From the NCBI RefSeq assembly GCF_024124905.1, contig NZ_JAMXST010000004.1:620001-684000 (forward strand): a DNA stretch of 64,000 bases, given 5' to 3'. Below, piece after piece: positions 8,355-17,560 of this stretch. The DNA comes from Cellulosimicrobium cellulans. GTDB lineage: Bacteria; Actinomycetota; Actinomycetes; Actinomycetales; Cellulomonadaceae. The notes beneath the pieces were generated by a model. It was not told where the DNA came from, made no database searches, and saw nothing but the letters and a program-made list of their open reading frames with translations. The number at the start of each line of letters is the position of its first letter. Position 1 is the first letter of the stretch. A program made the translations under genes and the position numbers.

Positions 8355-9202
8355 ACGAGGTCTCCGGTCCGGGGGGCGCCGAGGCCCAGGTGGTCGAGGG
8401 CGTGCTCGAGGAAGGCGGCCAGCCCGTCCTCGGCGTGGTTGCCGATGCTCGCGAGCGTGACGGCCTTGACCTCGGGGCGCGCGTTGCCCATCGCGAACCC
8501 GTAGCCGATGCGGGACAGCCACGGTACGTCGTTGCCGCCGTCGCCGAACCCGAGCGTGCGGTCCGCGGTCACGCCGAGGCGGTCCAGCACGAAGGACAGG
8601 CCCTCCCACTTCGCGCCCCGCTCGGGCGAGAGCTCGAAGAACTCGTCCATCGCGCGGGCGATCCGGGGGACGCGCGAGACCGTGGGGGCGACCTCGTCCA
8701 GACGGTCCCCGCGGCCGACGACCATGATCTTGACGATCGCCCGCGGGTCGGTGTCCCGGAGGTCGGCGACGCGCACGTCCTGCTCGTTGAGCGCCATGAG
8801 GAGGTCGCGACCGAAGCCCGGCTCGGAGATGAAGATGTCGCGCGACGTCCACCACGTGCAGGTGAGGCCGAGCTCGTCCGCGAGCTCGGCCATCGTCCGG
8901 ATCTCCTCCGGGGCCAGGGTCTCGACGCGCAGGTCCTCGTCCGTGCGCGGGTCGACCACGACGGCCCCGTTGCAGCAGACCACGGGCAGGTCGAGACCGA
9001 TCGAGCCCGCGAGAGCGAGGGTGTTGGCCCGTGACCTCCCGGTGACGAGCAGGACGGGGACGCCGGCGTCGCGGACGCGGGCGACCGCGGCCGCGGTGCG
9101 CGGCGAGACGGCGTGGTCGGCGCCGGCGAGCGTCCCGTCGACGTCGAGGGCGAGGGCGCCGACGTCGGCGAGCGAGGGGAGGGTGACGGTCGAGGACGAC
9201 AT
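8351..9202 (-). CDS. Cof-type HAD-IIB sugar-phosphate phosphatase
   Basis: A 283-residue cytoplasmic HAD phosphatase. Motif I is LDVDGTLAG (nucleophile and acid/base Asp), motif II is LLVTGRSRA, and motif IV GFGDGGNDVPWL is the classic Cof/YbiV pattern (GDxxND). Length and the large C2-type cap fit the family. ATG 9202 is chosen for its AGGAG site 6 nt upstream; ATG 9226 would extend it by eight unconserved residues. Its stop overlaps the RLP start, so the phosphatase and RLP are made together, which suggests that it dephosphorylates the substrate, product or an inhibitory side product of the RLP. Specificity cannot be read from the sequence. Confidence 0.88.
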   Translation of the reverse strand: MSSSTVTLPSLADVGALALDVDGTLAGADHAVSPRTAAAVARVRDAGVPVLLVTGRSRANTLALAGSIGLDLPVVCCNGAVVVDPRTDEDLRVETLAPEEIRTMAELADELGLTCTWWTSRDIFISEPGFGRDLLMALNEQDVRVADLRDTDPRAIVKIMVVGRGDRLDEVAPTVSRVPRIARAMDEFFELSPERGAKWEGLSFVLDRLGVTADRTLGFGDGGNDVPWLSRIGYGFAMGNARPEVKAVTLASIGNHAEDGLAAFLEHALDHLGLGAPRTGDLV

Positions 9203-9230
9203 GCTTCTCCTGAGGTCGGGTGTCATGACG

Positions 9231-9271
9231 CGCGGGCGGGCCCGGTGGTGGCACCACCGGGCCCGCCCGCG
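9231..9271. terminator. Very long GC hairpin between membrane-protein gene and HAD-RLP pair
   Basis: A 20-bp perfect inverted repeat (9231-9250 with 9252-9271) with almost no loop. It lies just after the membrane-protein stop (9282, minus strand) and before the HAD start (9202). It may terminate or attenuate the upstream transcript, or protect mRNA ends, so the three minus-strand genes may not be expressed equally. Confidence 0.65.
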
Positions 9272-9281
9272 CCGGGTGCGC

Positions 9282-10214
9282 TCAGACGAGGGCGCTGCCC
9301 AGGCCGAGGACGAGCAGGCTCGTGGGCCAGATCGTCGCGGCCGGGGGGTCGATGTGGGTGTCGCCGTGGATGTGCAGGAGGCGCGCGAACAGCTCCGCGC
9401 CCCACGCGGCGACGACCGCGAACGCGGCGCCGACGAGCACGGCCGCGAACGTGCTGCCCACGACGGGAAGGAACGTGGCGGCGGCGAGACCGCCGACGAC
9501 CGTGATGTGGTGCGTCACGGGGACCGGCATCCCGACCGCGAGGAACGCGAGCGAGAACGCGGAGACGCCGAACGCGAACACGTGGGCGCTGCCCTGGAGG
9601 TCGGGGAAGCTCTCGGCGAGGAGCACGGTCGTGCCGGCCGCGAACAGGCCGGCGAACGCGCCGAGCACCGTGTTGTCGCGGAAGCGCTGCTGGCCCGGGA
9701 TCCACTGGTTCTCGGGCGTGGGCGCGAAGCGCTTCCAGCCCTGCGGCGTGCGCGGCACCGCCCCGAGCAGGCCGGTGCGGCCGAACACGAGCCGGGCGGC
9801 GACGCCCGAGAGGAACACCGTGACGGCCACGGTGTCCGTGTGGCTCCCGAACCACGGCGTCGCGGCGACCGCGACCTGCACCACGTAGCCCAGCGCGCCG
9901 AACAGCGCGCCGACGAGCAGCACGTCGGGGCGTCGGATGCTCGCGAGAGGTGTGACGATGTCCTTGCCGTCGAAGCCGCCGCGCCGTGCCGCGTAGCCCG
10001 CGGCGGCGACACCGCCGGCGAACGCGACGTGCGGGCCGAAGAACGGCCCGAACGCGACGGTGTCGAGCATGCCCGAGCCACCACCCGCGGCGAGGGCCAC
10101 GACGCCGAGCACCACGGCCAGGCCGGTGAAGACGAATGCGAGGAGCGCGCCGAGGGCCGCGCCCACGAACCCTCCGCCGAGCGAGAGCAGGAGGGAGAAG
10201 AGATCGATGTCCAT
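9282..10214 (-). CDS. Polytopic membrane protein of unknown family, island-encoded
   Basis: A 310-residue, very hydrophobic protein with about eight membrane segments; I do not recognise the family. Segments include LFSLLLSLGGGFVGAALGAL near the N-terminus, a long hydrophobic stretch around 30-55, and SAFSLAFLAVGMPVPVTHH and VVGGLAAATFL in the C-terminal half. A soluble-looking stretch PRTPQGWKRFAPTPENQWIPGQQRF sits between helices near residue 160. The conserved-looking GPHVAFAGG and VPVTHHITVVGG could be pore or binding motifs. AAAGG lies before ATG 10214. No other transporter is encoded between 4 and 24 kb, so this may be the island's permease or channel; that is inference from position only. 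Confidence 0.7.
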   Translation of the reverse strand: MDIDLFSLLLSLGGGFVGAALGALLAFVFTGLAVVLGVVALAAGGGSGMLDTVAFGPFFGPHVAFAGGVAAAGYAARRGGFDGKDIVTPLASIRRPDVLLVGALFGALGYVVQVAVAATPWFGSHTDTVAVTVFLSGVAARLVFGRTGLLGAVPRTPQGWKRFAPTPENQWIPGQQRFRDNTVLGAFAGLFAAGTTVLLAESFPDLQGSAHVFAFGVSAFSLAFLAVGMPVPVTHHITVVGGLAAATFLPVVGSTFAAVLVGAAFAVVAAWGAELFARLLHIHGDTHIDPPAATIWPTSLLVLGLGSALV

Positions 10215-10460
10215 GAGTACCTTTCGCGAAGCGCACGTCGTTGTCTGGAGCCGGCACCGTCGCCGGCCACCCCGCGGTCGTGTCGATAGTACGACCACAT
10301 ACAGGTTCGGACAACTAGTTGACTAGACGTGTACTGGCTACTAGCGTGCGGACGTCGGGCACGTATCTCCGGCCCCCGGGGCACCGACGCCTCGGAGCCA
10401 GGCCGGACGGGGACGACCCCCGCGTCAGCACTCGGAACTGTCAACAATGAGGTGTGGCAC

Positions 10461-11966
10461 ATGACGAAGTACATCCTCGGAATCGACGAGGGAACCACGA
10501 GCGCCCGGACGTTCGTGATCGACGAGGAGGGAACGGTCCTCGGACTCGGCCAGGCCGAGCTCACGCAGCACTACCCCCGGTCCGGCTGGATCGAGCACGA
10601 CCCGCAGGAGATCGTCACGACCCAGTACGAGACGATGCGCGCCGCGATGCGCCAGGCGGGCATCCAGCCCGCTGACCTCAGCGCGATCGGCCTGACCAAC
10701 CAGCGGCAGACGGCCCTCGTCTGGGAGAAGGACACCGGGCGGCCCATCTACAACGCGATCGTGTGGGCCTCGCGCCACTCGGTCGACATCGTCGAGCAGT
10801 GGGTCGCGGAGGGGCACGGCGAGACCATCCGCAGCAAGACCGGCCGCACGCCGGACGCCTTCTACTCCGCGTCGAAGATCCGCTGGATCCTCGACGCGGT
10901 CCCCGGGGCGCAGGAGCGTGCCGAGAAGGGCGAGCTGCTCGCGGGCACGATCGACACGTGGCTCGTCTGGAACCTCACGGGCCGGGAGGCGTTCGTCACG
11001 GACTACTCCAACGGCGCCGAGACCATGATGATGAACCTCGAGACGCTCGACTGGGACGACGAGCTGCTCTCGATCTACGGCATCCCGCGCGTCATGCTGC
11101 CGCGCATCGTCCCGTCCGACACCGTCGTCGGCGACGCGGCGCCGTCGTTCGGGGCCCCGGTCCCGATCGCGGCGAACATGGGCGACCAGCAGGCCGGGCT
11201 CTTCGGCCAGGCCGCGTTCAAGCCCGGCCAGGCGAAGATGACGTACGGCACCGCGGGCGTCCTCAACATCAACGCCGGCAGCTCGACGGCGTACGTGCCT
11301 GGTCTCACGACGACCGCGGCGTGGGGCGTGGGCGGCGACATCGCGTACGAGATCGAGGGCGTCGTGTACGCCATGGGCAAGACCATGCAGTGGCTGCGCG
11401 ACGACATGAAGCTCATCCACGCCGCGCCGGACAGCGAGTGGTACGCGGGTCAGGTCGCGAGCACGGAGGGCGTCTACCTCGTCCCGGCGTTCACCGGCCT
11501 CGGGGCGCCCGACTGGGACTCCTACGCACGCGCCGCGATCGTCGGCATCTCCAACGCGACGAACCGCCTGCACATCATCCGCGCGGGCGTGGAGTCGATG
11601 GTCTACCAGACGCGCGACCTCGTGCAGGCCGCGCTCGACCAGTCCGACATCACCATCCCGGAGATCCGCGTCGACGGCGGGGCGGTGAAGAACAACCTGC
11701 TGTGCCAGATGACCGCGGACATCACGGGCATCCCGGTGATCCGGCCGCGCGTGCAGGAGGCGACGATCTACGGGGCCATGCTCATGGCCGGCATCGCGAC
11801 GGGCGTCTACGGCTCGCTCGACGAGGTGTCGAGCCGCTGGCAGCAGGACCGCGTGTTCGAGCCGGCGATGAGCCGTGACCAGGCGGACACGCTGTACGCC
11901 GGGTGGCGCGAGGCGCGCGAGCTGACCAAGGGCTGGGCGCGCAAGGTGCCGGGCGCCGCGGCCTGA
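10461..11966 (+). CDS. Glycerol-kinase paralogue (FGGY) with altered substrate pocket
   Basis: A 501-residue FGGY kinase that aligns over its whole length with glycerol kinase (GIDEGTTSARTFVID, GLTNQRQTALVW, GDQQAGLFGQ, TYGTAG, VDGGAVKNN). Against E. coli GlpK, glycerol contacts R83, W103, D245 and Q246 are kept (R82, W102, D242, Q243), but E84 is Gln83, Y135 is Phe134 and F270 is Val267. These changes remove hydrogen bonds and enlarge the pocket, so a polyol other than glycerol (for example a tetritol) is plausible. ATG 10461 follows a GAGGTG sequence. It is divergent from the membrane-protein operon and convergent with the GlpD-like gene, with a 17-bp terminator between. Automatic annotation would call it glpK; I keep the symbol blank. 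Confidence 0.88.
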   Translation: MTKYILGIDEGTTSARTFVIDEEGTVLGLGQAELTQHYPRSGWIEHDPQEIVTTQYETMRAAMRQAGIQPADLSAIGLTNQRQTALVWEKDTGRPIYNAIVWASRHSVDIVEQWVAEGHGETIRSKTGRTPDAFYSASKIRWILDAVPGAQERAEKGELLAGTIDTWLVWNLTGREAFVTDYSNGAETMMMNLETLDWDDELLSIYGIPRVMLPRIVPSDTVVGDAAPSFGAPVPIAANMGDQQAGLFGQAAFKPGQAKMTYGTAGVLNINAGSSTAYVPGLTTTAAWGVGGDIAYEIEGVVYAMGKTMQWLRDDMKLIHAAPDSEWYAGQVASTEGVYLVPAFTGLGAPDWDSYARAAIVGISNATNRLHIIRAGVESMVYQTRDLVQAALDQSDITIPEIRVDGGAVKNNLLCQMTADITGIPVIRPRVQEATIYGAMLMAGIATGVYGSLDEVSSRWQQDRVFEPAMSRDQADTLYAGWREARELTKGWARKVPGAAA

Positions 11967-11984
11967 CGCGACGCACCGGTCACG

Positions 11985-12021
11985 ACGACGGGGCGGCACC
12001 CGGTGGGTGCCGCCCCGTCGT
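11985..12021. terminator. Hairpin terminator between GlpK-like and GlpD-like genes
   Basis: Perfect 17-bp stem (11985-12001 with 12005-12021), 3-nt loop, between stops at 11966 and 12029. Confidence 0.8.
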
Positions 12022-12028
12022 GCTGCGC

Positions 12029-13705
<1,677 letters not shown>

Positions 13706-13813
13706 TCGTGTGCCGTCCTCCTCACGCGGCGGTGCGTCTCGACGCCTCGGCGGCTGCGCTCCTGTGCGCGCCGGGCCGGGTGCAGGTCGTCGTCCGCGCG
13801 ACCACCAACTTGT

Positions 13814-13831
13814 GTGTACATGGTTGCACAC
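13814..13831. promoter_or_regulatory. Near-perfect palindrome in the GlpD-like/TIM-like divergent promoter region
   Basis: GTGTACATGGTTGCACAC: 7-nt arms with one mismatch pair around TGGT. Its TGTACA/TGCACA half-sites resemble those of the longer-spaced palindromes at 14689 and 23648, but spacing differs (4 versus 8), so it may bind a different regulator. Confidence 0.5.
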
Positions 13832-13906
13832 GTATGGCGGTTGCGGCCACAATGTCCGGACGGACACGGACAGCGTCGTCGGGCCGGCGGCGCGGAGAGG
13901 GGAACC

Positions 13907-14680
13907 ATGCTTCCCAGGACGCTCGTCGGGTGCAGCACCAAGGGCTATCTCGGGCTCGCGGAGACGCGGTCCTGGGCCGAGCGCGTCGCGAGCGGGCTGG
14001 CGGCGCGCGGGGCCGGTGACGGGGTCTACGCGTGCGTCCCCCACCCGCTCGTCACGGTGCTCTCCGAAGGGCTCGCCGGGACCGGCGCCGACGTGGGGGT
14101 GCAGGACGTCTCCCCGCACCCCAGGGGCCCCTACACCGGCGAGGTGAGCGCGGAGCTGCTCGCCGAGCTCGGCGTGCGGTACGTCATGGTCGGACACCCG
14201 GAGCGCGTGCGGCACGTCGGCGAGACGCCCGAGCTCTTCGGTCGCAAGGTCCGGGCCGCCGTCGGGCACGGCCTCGTCCCGATCCTCGTCGTGGGCGAGC
14301 CGGAGCGGAGCGCGGAGCCCGAGCCGGTCCTGCGCGCCCAGCTGGACGCGGCGTTCGGCGGCCTGCCCGACGACGCGGAGGTCGTCGTCGCGTACGAGCC
14401 CACGTGGGCCATCGGCGCGGCCGAGCCGGCGCCGGCGGACCACGTGCTGCGGACGGTGGGCGTGCTCCGCACGCTCGTCGACGAGCGAGTCGCGCGCTCG
14501 CGCGTGCTCTACGGCGGGTCGGCCGGGCCGGGGACGTTCGCCGCGATCGCGCGAGCCGGCGCCGGCGGGGACCCGCGCGACGTGCCGGACGGCGTGTTCC
14601 TCGGTCGCGGAGGCCTGGACCCGGACGCGTTCCTCGCGACGGTGGCCGAGGTCCGCGCCGCCGTGGGTGCGGTCGTCTAG
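13907..14680 (+). CDS. Triose-phosphate-isomerase paralogue, possible tetrulose-phosphate isomerase
   Basis: A 257-residue TIM-barrel isomerase. The catalytic set is present: Lys in VGCSTKGYLG (replacing the usual GNWKMN), His in VMVGHPERVRHVGE and Glu in AYEPTWAIG, plus the phosphate loop LYGGSAGPGT. The N-terminal STKGY and the HPERV variants depart from housekeeping TpiA, as expected for the paralogues (EryH/TpiA2, LerI) that isomerise L-erythrulose 1-phosphate to D-erythrulose 4-phosphate. It could still act on DHAP/GAP. GAGAGGGGAAC precedes ATG 13907. The aldolase follows 134 bp downstream on the same strand behind its own operator-like palindrome, so the aldolase-HAD pair may have a separate promoter. 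Confidence 0.85.
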   Translation: MLPRTLVGCSTKGYLGLAETRSWAERVASGLAARGAGDGVYACVPHPLVTVLSEGLAGTGADVGVQDVSPHPRGPYTGEVSAELLAELGVRYVMVGHPERVRHVGETPELFGRKVRAAVGHGLVPILVVGEPERSAEPEPVLRAQLDAAFGGLPDDAEVVVAYEPTWAIGAAEPAPADHVLRTVGVLRTLVDERVARSRVLYGGSAGPGTFAAIARAGAGGDPRDVPDGVFLGRGGLDPDAFLATVAEVRAAVGAVV

Positions 14681-14686
14681 GGAATG

Positions 14687-14710
14687 CTTGTATAGAGGAG
14701 TCTGGACAAG
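14687..14710. promoter_or_regulatory. Putative island operator, TGTATA-n8-TGGACA palindrome, upstream of the aldolase
   Basis: CTTGTATAGAGGAGTCTGGACAAG forms an inverted repeat (CTTGTATAGA / TCTGGACAAG) with two mismatch pairs. The TGTATA-GAGGAGTC-TGGACA core shares arm type, 8-nt spacing and GA..GTC centre with TGTACA-GACGTGTC-TGTACA at 23648. Proposed binding site of the island's GntR protein. Confidence 0.5.
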
Positions 14711-14814
14711 TACGATCTAGTTATCGGGTGCGTGGCCGGTGAGCGGCCGCGCACGGACGACCGACGGCGGTCGGCCAACGGAGGCCCCGTCGTCGCACCA
14801 CGAGGAGGACATCC

Positions 14815-15687
14815 ATGCCCATCGCCCCGACCCTGGCCCTCGTCGACGAGGCGCAGCGTCGCGGATATGCCGTACCCGCGGTCAACATCGCGGACGACCT
14901 CTCCGCGCGAGCCGTCATCGCGGCCGCCGAGGGCGCGCGGTCGCCCGTGATCCTGCAGACGTCCGTCAAGACGGTGAGGAGCATCGGCGCCCGGCACCTG
15001 TCGCGCCTCGTGCACTCCGCGGCCGAGGAGGCGACCGTCCCGGTCGCCCTGCACCTCGACCACTGCCCCGACCGGGCCGTCATCACCGAGGTGCTCGCCG
15101 AAGGGTGGTCGTCCGTCCTCTTCGACGCGTCCGACCGACCCCTCGACGTCGCGTGGCGCGAGACCGCCGAGGTCGTGCGCGAGGCGCACGCCGCGGGGGC
15201 CGCCGTCGAGTCGGAGATCGAGAACATCGTGGGGGTCGAGGACGGCGTCGGGTCCGACGAGGCCCTGCACTCCTACAGCGTCGAACAGCTCGTCGAGGTC
15301 GCGCGCGACACCGGCACGGACCTGCTCGCTCCCGCCCTCGGCACCGCGCACGGCCTCTACACGGCCGATCCCGTGCTGCGGGTCGACCGCGTGGAGAGCC
15401 TGCGCGCGCTGAGCGACCTGCCCGTCGTGCTGCACGGCGGCACGGGTCTGCGCGACGAGGACTTCCGGGCGTTCATCGCGGCCGGCGTGTCCAAGATCAA
15501 CATCTCCACCGCCCTGAAGCTCGCCTACATGCGGACCGCAAAGCAGCACCTCGACGAGTGCGAGCGCACCGGCCGGTGGGAGCCCGTGAAGATGTTCGAC
15601 GCCGTGCTGGTCGCCGTCCGCGACGAGATCGCGACGCACATCGAGGTCTTCGGGTCGTCCCGGGACGCGGCGGGGGCGGCCGCATGA
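14815..15687 (+). CDS. Class II (zinc) ketose-phosphate/bisphosphate aldolase
   Basis: A 290-residue aldolase of the FbaA/KbaY/GatY/IolJ family, which cleaves ketose 1-phosphates or 1,6-bisphosphates to DHAP and an aldehyde. Seen: VPAVNI near residue 20, zinc ligands in HLDHC (residues ~79-83), SEIENIVGVEDGVG, the second zinc His in GTAHGLY and third in LHGGTGL, and the phosphate loop VSKINISTAL. Length fits KbaY/GatY better than long FbaA. GAGGAGGAC precedes ATG 14815. It overlaps the CbbY-like phosphatase by 4 nt (ATGA), so they are coupled. In context it may produce DHAP from a C4-C6 ketose phosphate; ketotetrose-phosphate cleavage (DHAP plus formaldehyde) is one option, tagatose or fructose bisphosphate another. 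Confidence 0.88.
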   Translation: MPIAPTLALVDEAQRRGYAVPAVNIADDLSARAVIAAAEGARSPVILQTSVKTVRSIGARHLSRLVHSAAEEATVPVALHLDHCPDRAVITEVLAEGWSSVLFDASDRPLDVAWRETAEVVREAHAAGAAVESEIENIVGVEDGVGSDEALHSYSVEQLVEVARDTGTDLLAPALGTAHGLYTADPVLRVDRVESLRALSDLPVVLHGGTGLRDEDFRAFIAAGVSKINISTALKLAYMRTAKQHLDECERTGRWEPVKMFDAVLVAVRDEIATHIEVFGSSRDAAGAAA

Positions 15688-16442
15688 CGCGCGCACTGGT
15701 CCTGGACTGCGACGGCGTCCTCGCGGACACCGAGCGCGACGGCCACCTCGTCGCGTTCAACCGGGCGTTCGCGGAGCTCGGGCACCCGATCGAGTGGTCG
15801 GCGACGGAGTACGCCGCGCTCCTGCGCGTCGGCGGCGGCAAGGAGCGCCTCAAGGCGTACCTGGCCGAGCACCCCGAGGTCGACCTCGCGCGCGGCGGCG
15901 ACCTCGACGAGGCCGTGCGAGCGGCGCACCTGCGCAAGAGCGAGATCTACGTCGAGCTCGTCGAGCAGGGCGCGCTGCCGGGGCGCCCCGGCGTGCGCCG
16001 ACTCGTGCACGAGGCGCTCGACGCCGGGTGGCAGGTCGCCGTGGCGTCGACGTCCGCGCAGCGCAGCGTCGAGGCCGTCCTGCGGTCCGTCGTCGGCGAG
16101 GAGGACTACGCGCGCGTCGCCGGGGTGTTCGCGGGGGACGTCGTGCCTGCCAAGAAGCCCGCCCCGGACATCTACCTGCTCGCGATCGACCGGCTCGGCC
16201 GGTCGCCCGAGGAGGTCGTCGTGGTCGAGGACTCCGCCGCGGGCGCGACGGCCGCGAGCCGCGCCGGGCTGCGGCACCTCGTGACCGTGAGCACGTTCAC
16301 GACCGAGGACGAGTTCCCGGACGCCTCGCTCGTGGTCGACCACCTCGGCGAGCCGGACCTGCCGGCGACGGTGCTGGCCGGTCCGGACGTGCTGAGCGAC
16401 AAGCTCGTCGACGTGGCCGCGCTGGAGGCGCTCCTGCGCTGA
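15684..16442 (+). CDS. CbbY-like HAD-IA phosphatase
   Basis: A 252-residue HAD phosphatase with motif I LDCDGVLADTERDGH, cap segment YAALLRVGGGKERLKAYL, motif II VAVASTSA, motif III KKPAPD and motif IV VVEDSAAG. The ERDGH..AFNRAF..LLRVGGGKER pattern is characteristic of CbbY, the xylulose-1,5-bisphosphate phosphatase usually found in RuBisCO operons. Its occurrence beside an RLP and a class II aldolase is notable, as aldolases make misfire ketose bisphosphates that CbbY-type enzymes clear. It may instead be a dedicated step. The ATG overlaps the aldolase stop. It ends in the hairpin at 16460-16492 shared with the convergent gntR gene. Confidence 0.85.
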   Translation: MTRALVLDCDGVLADTERDGHLVAFNRAFAELGHPIEWSATEYAALLRVGGGKERLKAYLAEHPEVDLARGGDLDEAVRAAHLRKSEIYVELVEQGALPGRPGVRRLVHEALDAGWQVAVASTSAQRSVEAVLRSVVGEEDYARVAGVFAGDVVPAKKPAPDIYLLAIDRLGRSPEEVVVVEDSAAGATAASRAGLRHLVTVSTFTTEDEFPDASLVVDHLGEPDLPATVLAGPDVLSDKLVDVAALEALLR

Positions 16443-16459
16443 CGACGCACCCGACGCGG

Positions 16460-16492
16460 CGGGGCCCGGGGACCGTCGGTCCCCGGGCCCCG
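16460..16492. terminator. Hairpin terminator between cbbY-like and gntR genes
   Basis: Perfect 15-bp stem (16460-16474 with 16478-16492), 3-nt loop, between stops at 16442 and 16508. Confidence 0.8.
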
Positions 16493-16507
16493 TGCGGTGC
16501 GCGCCGG

Positions 16508-17242
16508 TCAGAGGTCGTAGTGGAACTCGAGGCGGATCTTGTCGCCCCGGAAGAGGATGCGCGAGTGCTCGAAGGGCGTGCCCGTCGCGGTGGAGATCTG
16601 CTGCGTGAGCAGCAGGAGCGGCGCGGTGCGGCCGACGCCCAGGACGCGCGCGTCGGCGGCCGAGGGGGTCGTCGTCTCGAGCGTCTCGACGACGTGGTCC
16701 ATGCGCAGGCCGTACGCGTCCTCGAGGATCGCGCACAGCTGACGCTCGGCGGGGTCGTGGCGGTCGAGGTCCTCGGCGAGCGCCTGCGGGATGTAGGACG
16801 TGTGGAGGCTGATCGGCTCGTCCTCGACGAGGCGCAGGCGGCGCACGGTGTAGGCATGGGCTCCCGACGGCAGCCCGAGCGTGCGCGCGACGTTGCTCGG
16901 CGGCGTGCCGAGCTCCATGCCGAGCAGCTGCGTCGAGGTGGCGTACCCCATCTGCTCGAGCTGCTCGCGGATGCCCTTGTACGCGGGGGAGCGCGTGCTG
17001 ATCTTGCGCGGGGCCACGAACGTGCCCTTGCCCTGGACGCGGAAGATGAGTCCTTCGTTCGCGAGCTGCGCGAGGACCTGGCGCGCCGTCATGCGGCTGA
17101 TCCCGTAGGTCTGGTTGAGCTCGTTCTCGGACGGGATCTTGTGGTTCACCGCCCACTCGCCGCCCTCGATCTTCTCGCGCAGGATGTTCGCGAGTTGGAT
17201 GTACAGCGGTGTCGAACCGTCGCGGTCGAGTGTCTGGGGCAT
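16508..17242 (-). CDS. GntR-family transcriptional regulator, HutC/UTRA subfamily
   Basis: A 244-residue regulator. The N-terminal winged HTH (residues ~10-75) shows PLYIQLANILREKIEGGEW, IPSENELNQTYGISRMTARQ and GLIFRVQGKGTFV, all typical of GntR. The C-terminal ~160 residues are a UTRA effector domain (LRLVEDEPISLHTSYIP, RILFRGDKIRLEFHYDL), which in HutC-type proteins binds sugar phosphates or amino acids. It sits in the middle of the island, divergent from the E1 gene, so it is the obvious local regulator; HutC-type proteins bind short palindromes such as the TGTAYA sites noted here. Start ATG 17242 begins the usual N-terminus; no strong SD is visible. Confidence 0.92.
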   Translation of the reverse strand: MPQTLDRDGSTPLYIQLANILREKIEGGEWAVNHKIPSENELNQTYGISRMTARQVLAQLANEGLIFRVQGKGTFVAPRKISTRSPAYKGIREQLEQMGYATSTQLLGMELGTPPSNVARTLGLPSGAHAYTVRRLRLVEDEPISLHTSYIPQALAEDLDRHDPAERQLCAILEDAYGLRMDHVVETLETTTPSAADARVLGVGRTAPLLLLTQQISTATGTPFEHSRILFRGDKIRLEFHYDL

Positions 17243-17560
17243 CGTGTTCCGTCGGGGTCGAGGTCCGAAAGGTCGCGTCCGTCGTCAGGCGCGCCGTAGA
17301 CGATCCACGCTAGCGGAACCGGACATGTCATGCCAGGTCCCCCGTATTCACGTCCAGGCTGGACTATACATGTATGTAGCTGTATGGTCGGGCGCAGCGA
17401 CATGCTCCGAGCCGGCGGTGACGCCCGCGACGAGCGACCTCGACGAGGAGACGGCGTGGGCACCGGTGCCCACGGGTCGCCTCGTCCGGGCCGTTCGTGC
17501 CGGCTCGGCCGGACAGCACCCCGTCACGCGACGGACGACACGCCCGAGGAAGGCGATCCT
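17243..17560. promoter_or_regulatory. Divergent gntR / E1 control region (318 bp)
   Basis: No gene is seen here. It contains CTATACATGTATGTAG (17364-17379) with the perfect palindrome ATACATGTAT (17366-17375) and a further CTGTATGG just downstream, in the right place for autoregulation of gntR and control of E1. This AT-richer stretch stands out against the ~74% GC surroundings. GAGGAAGG before 17561 is the E1 ribosome binding site. Confidence 0.5.
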
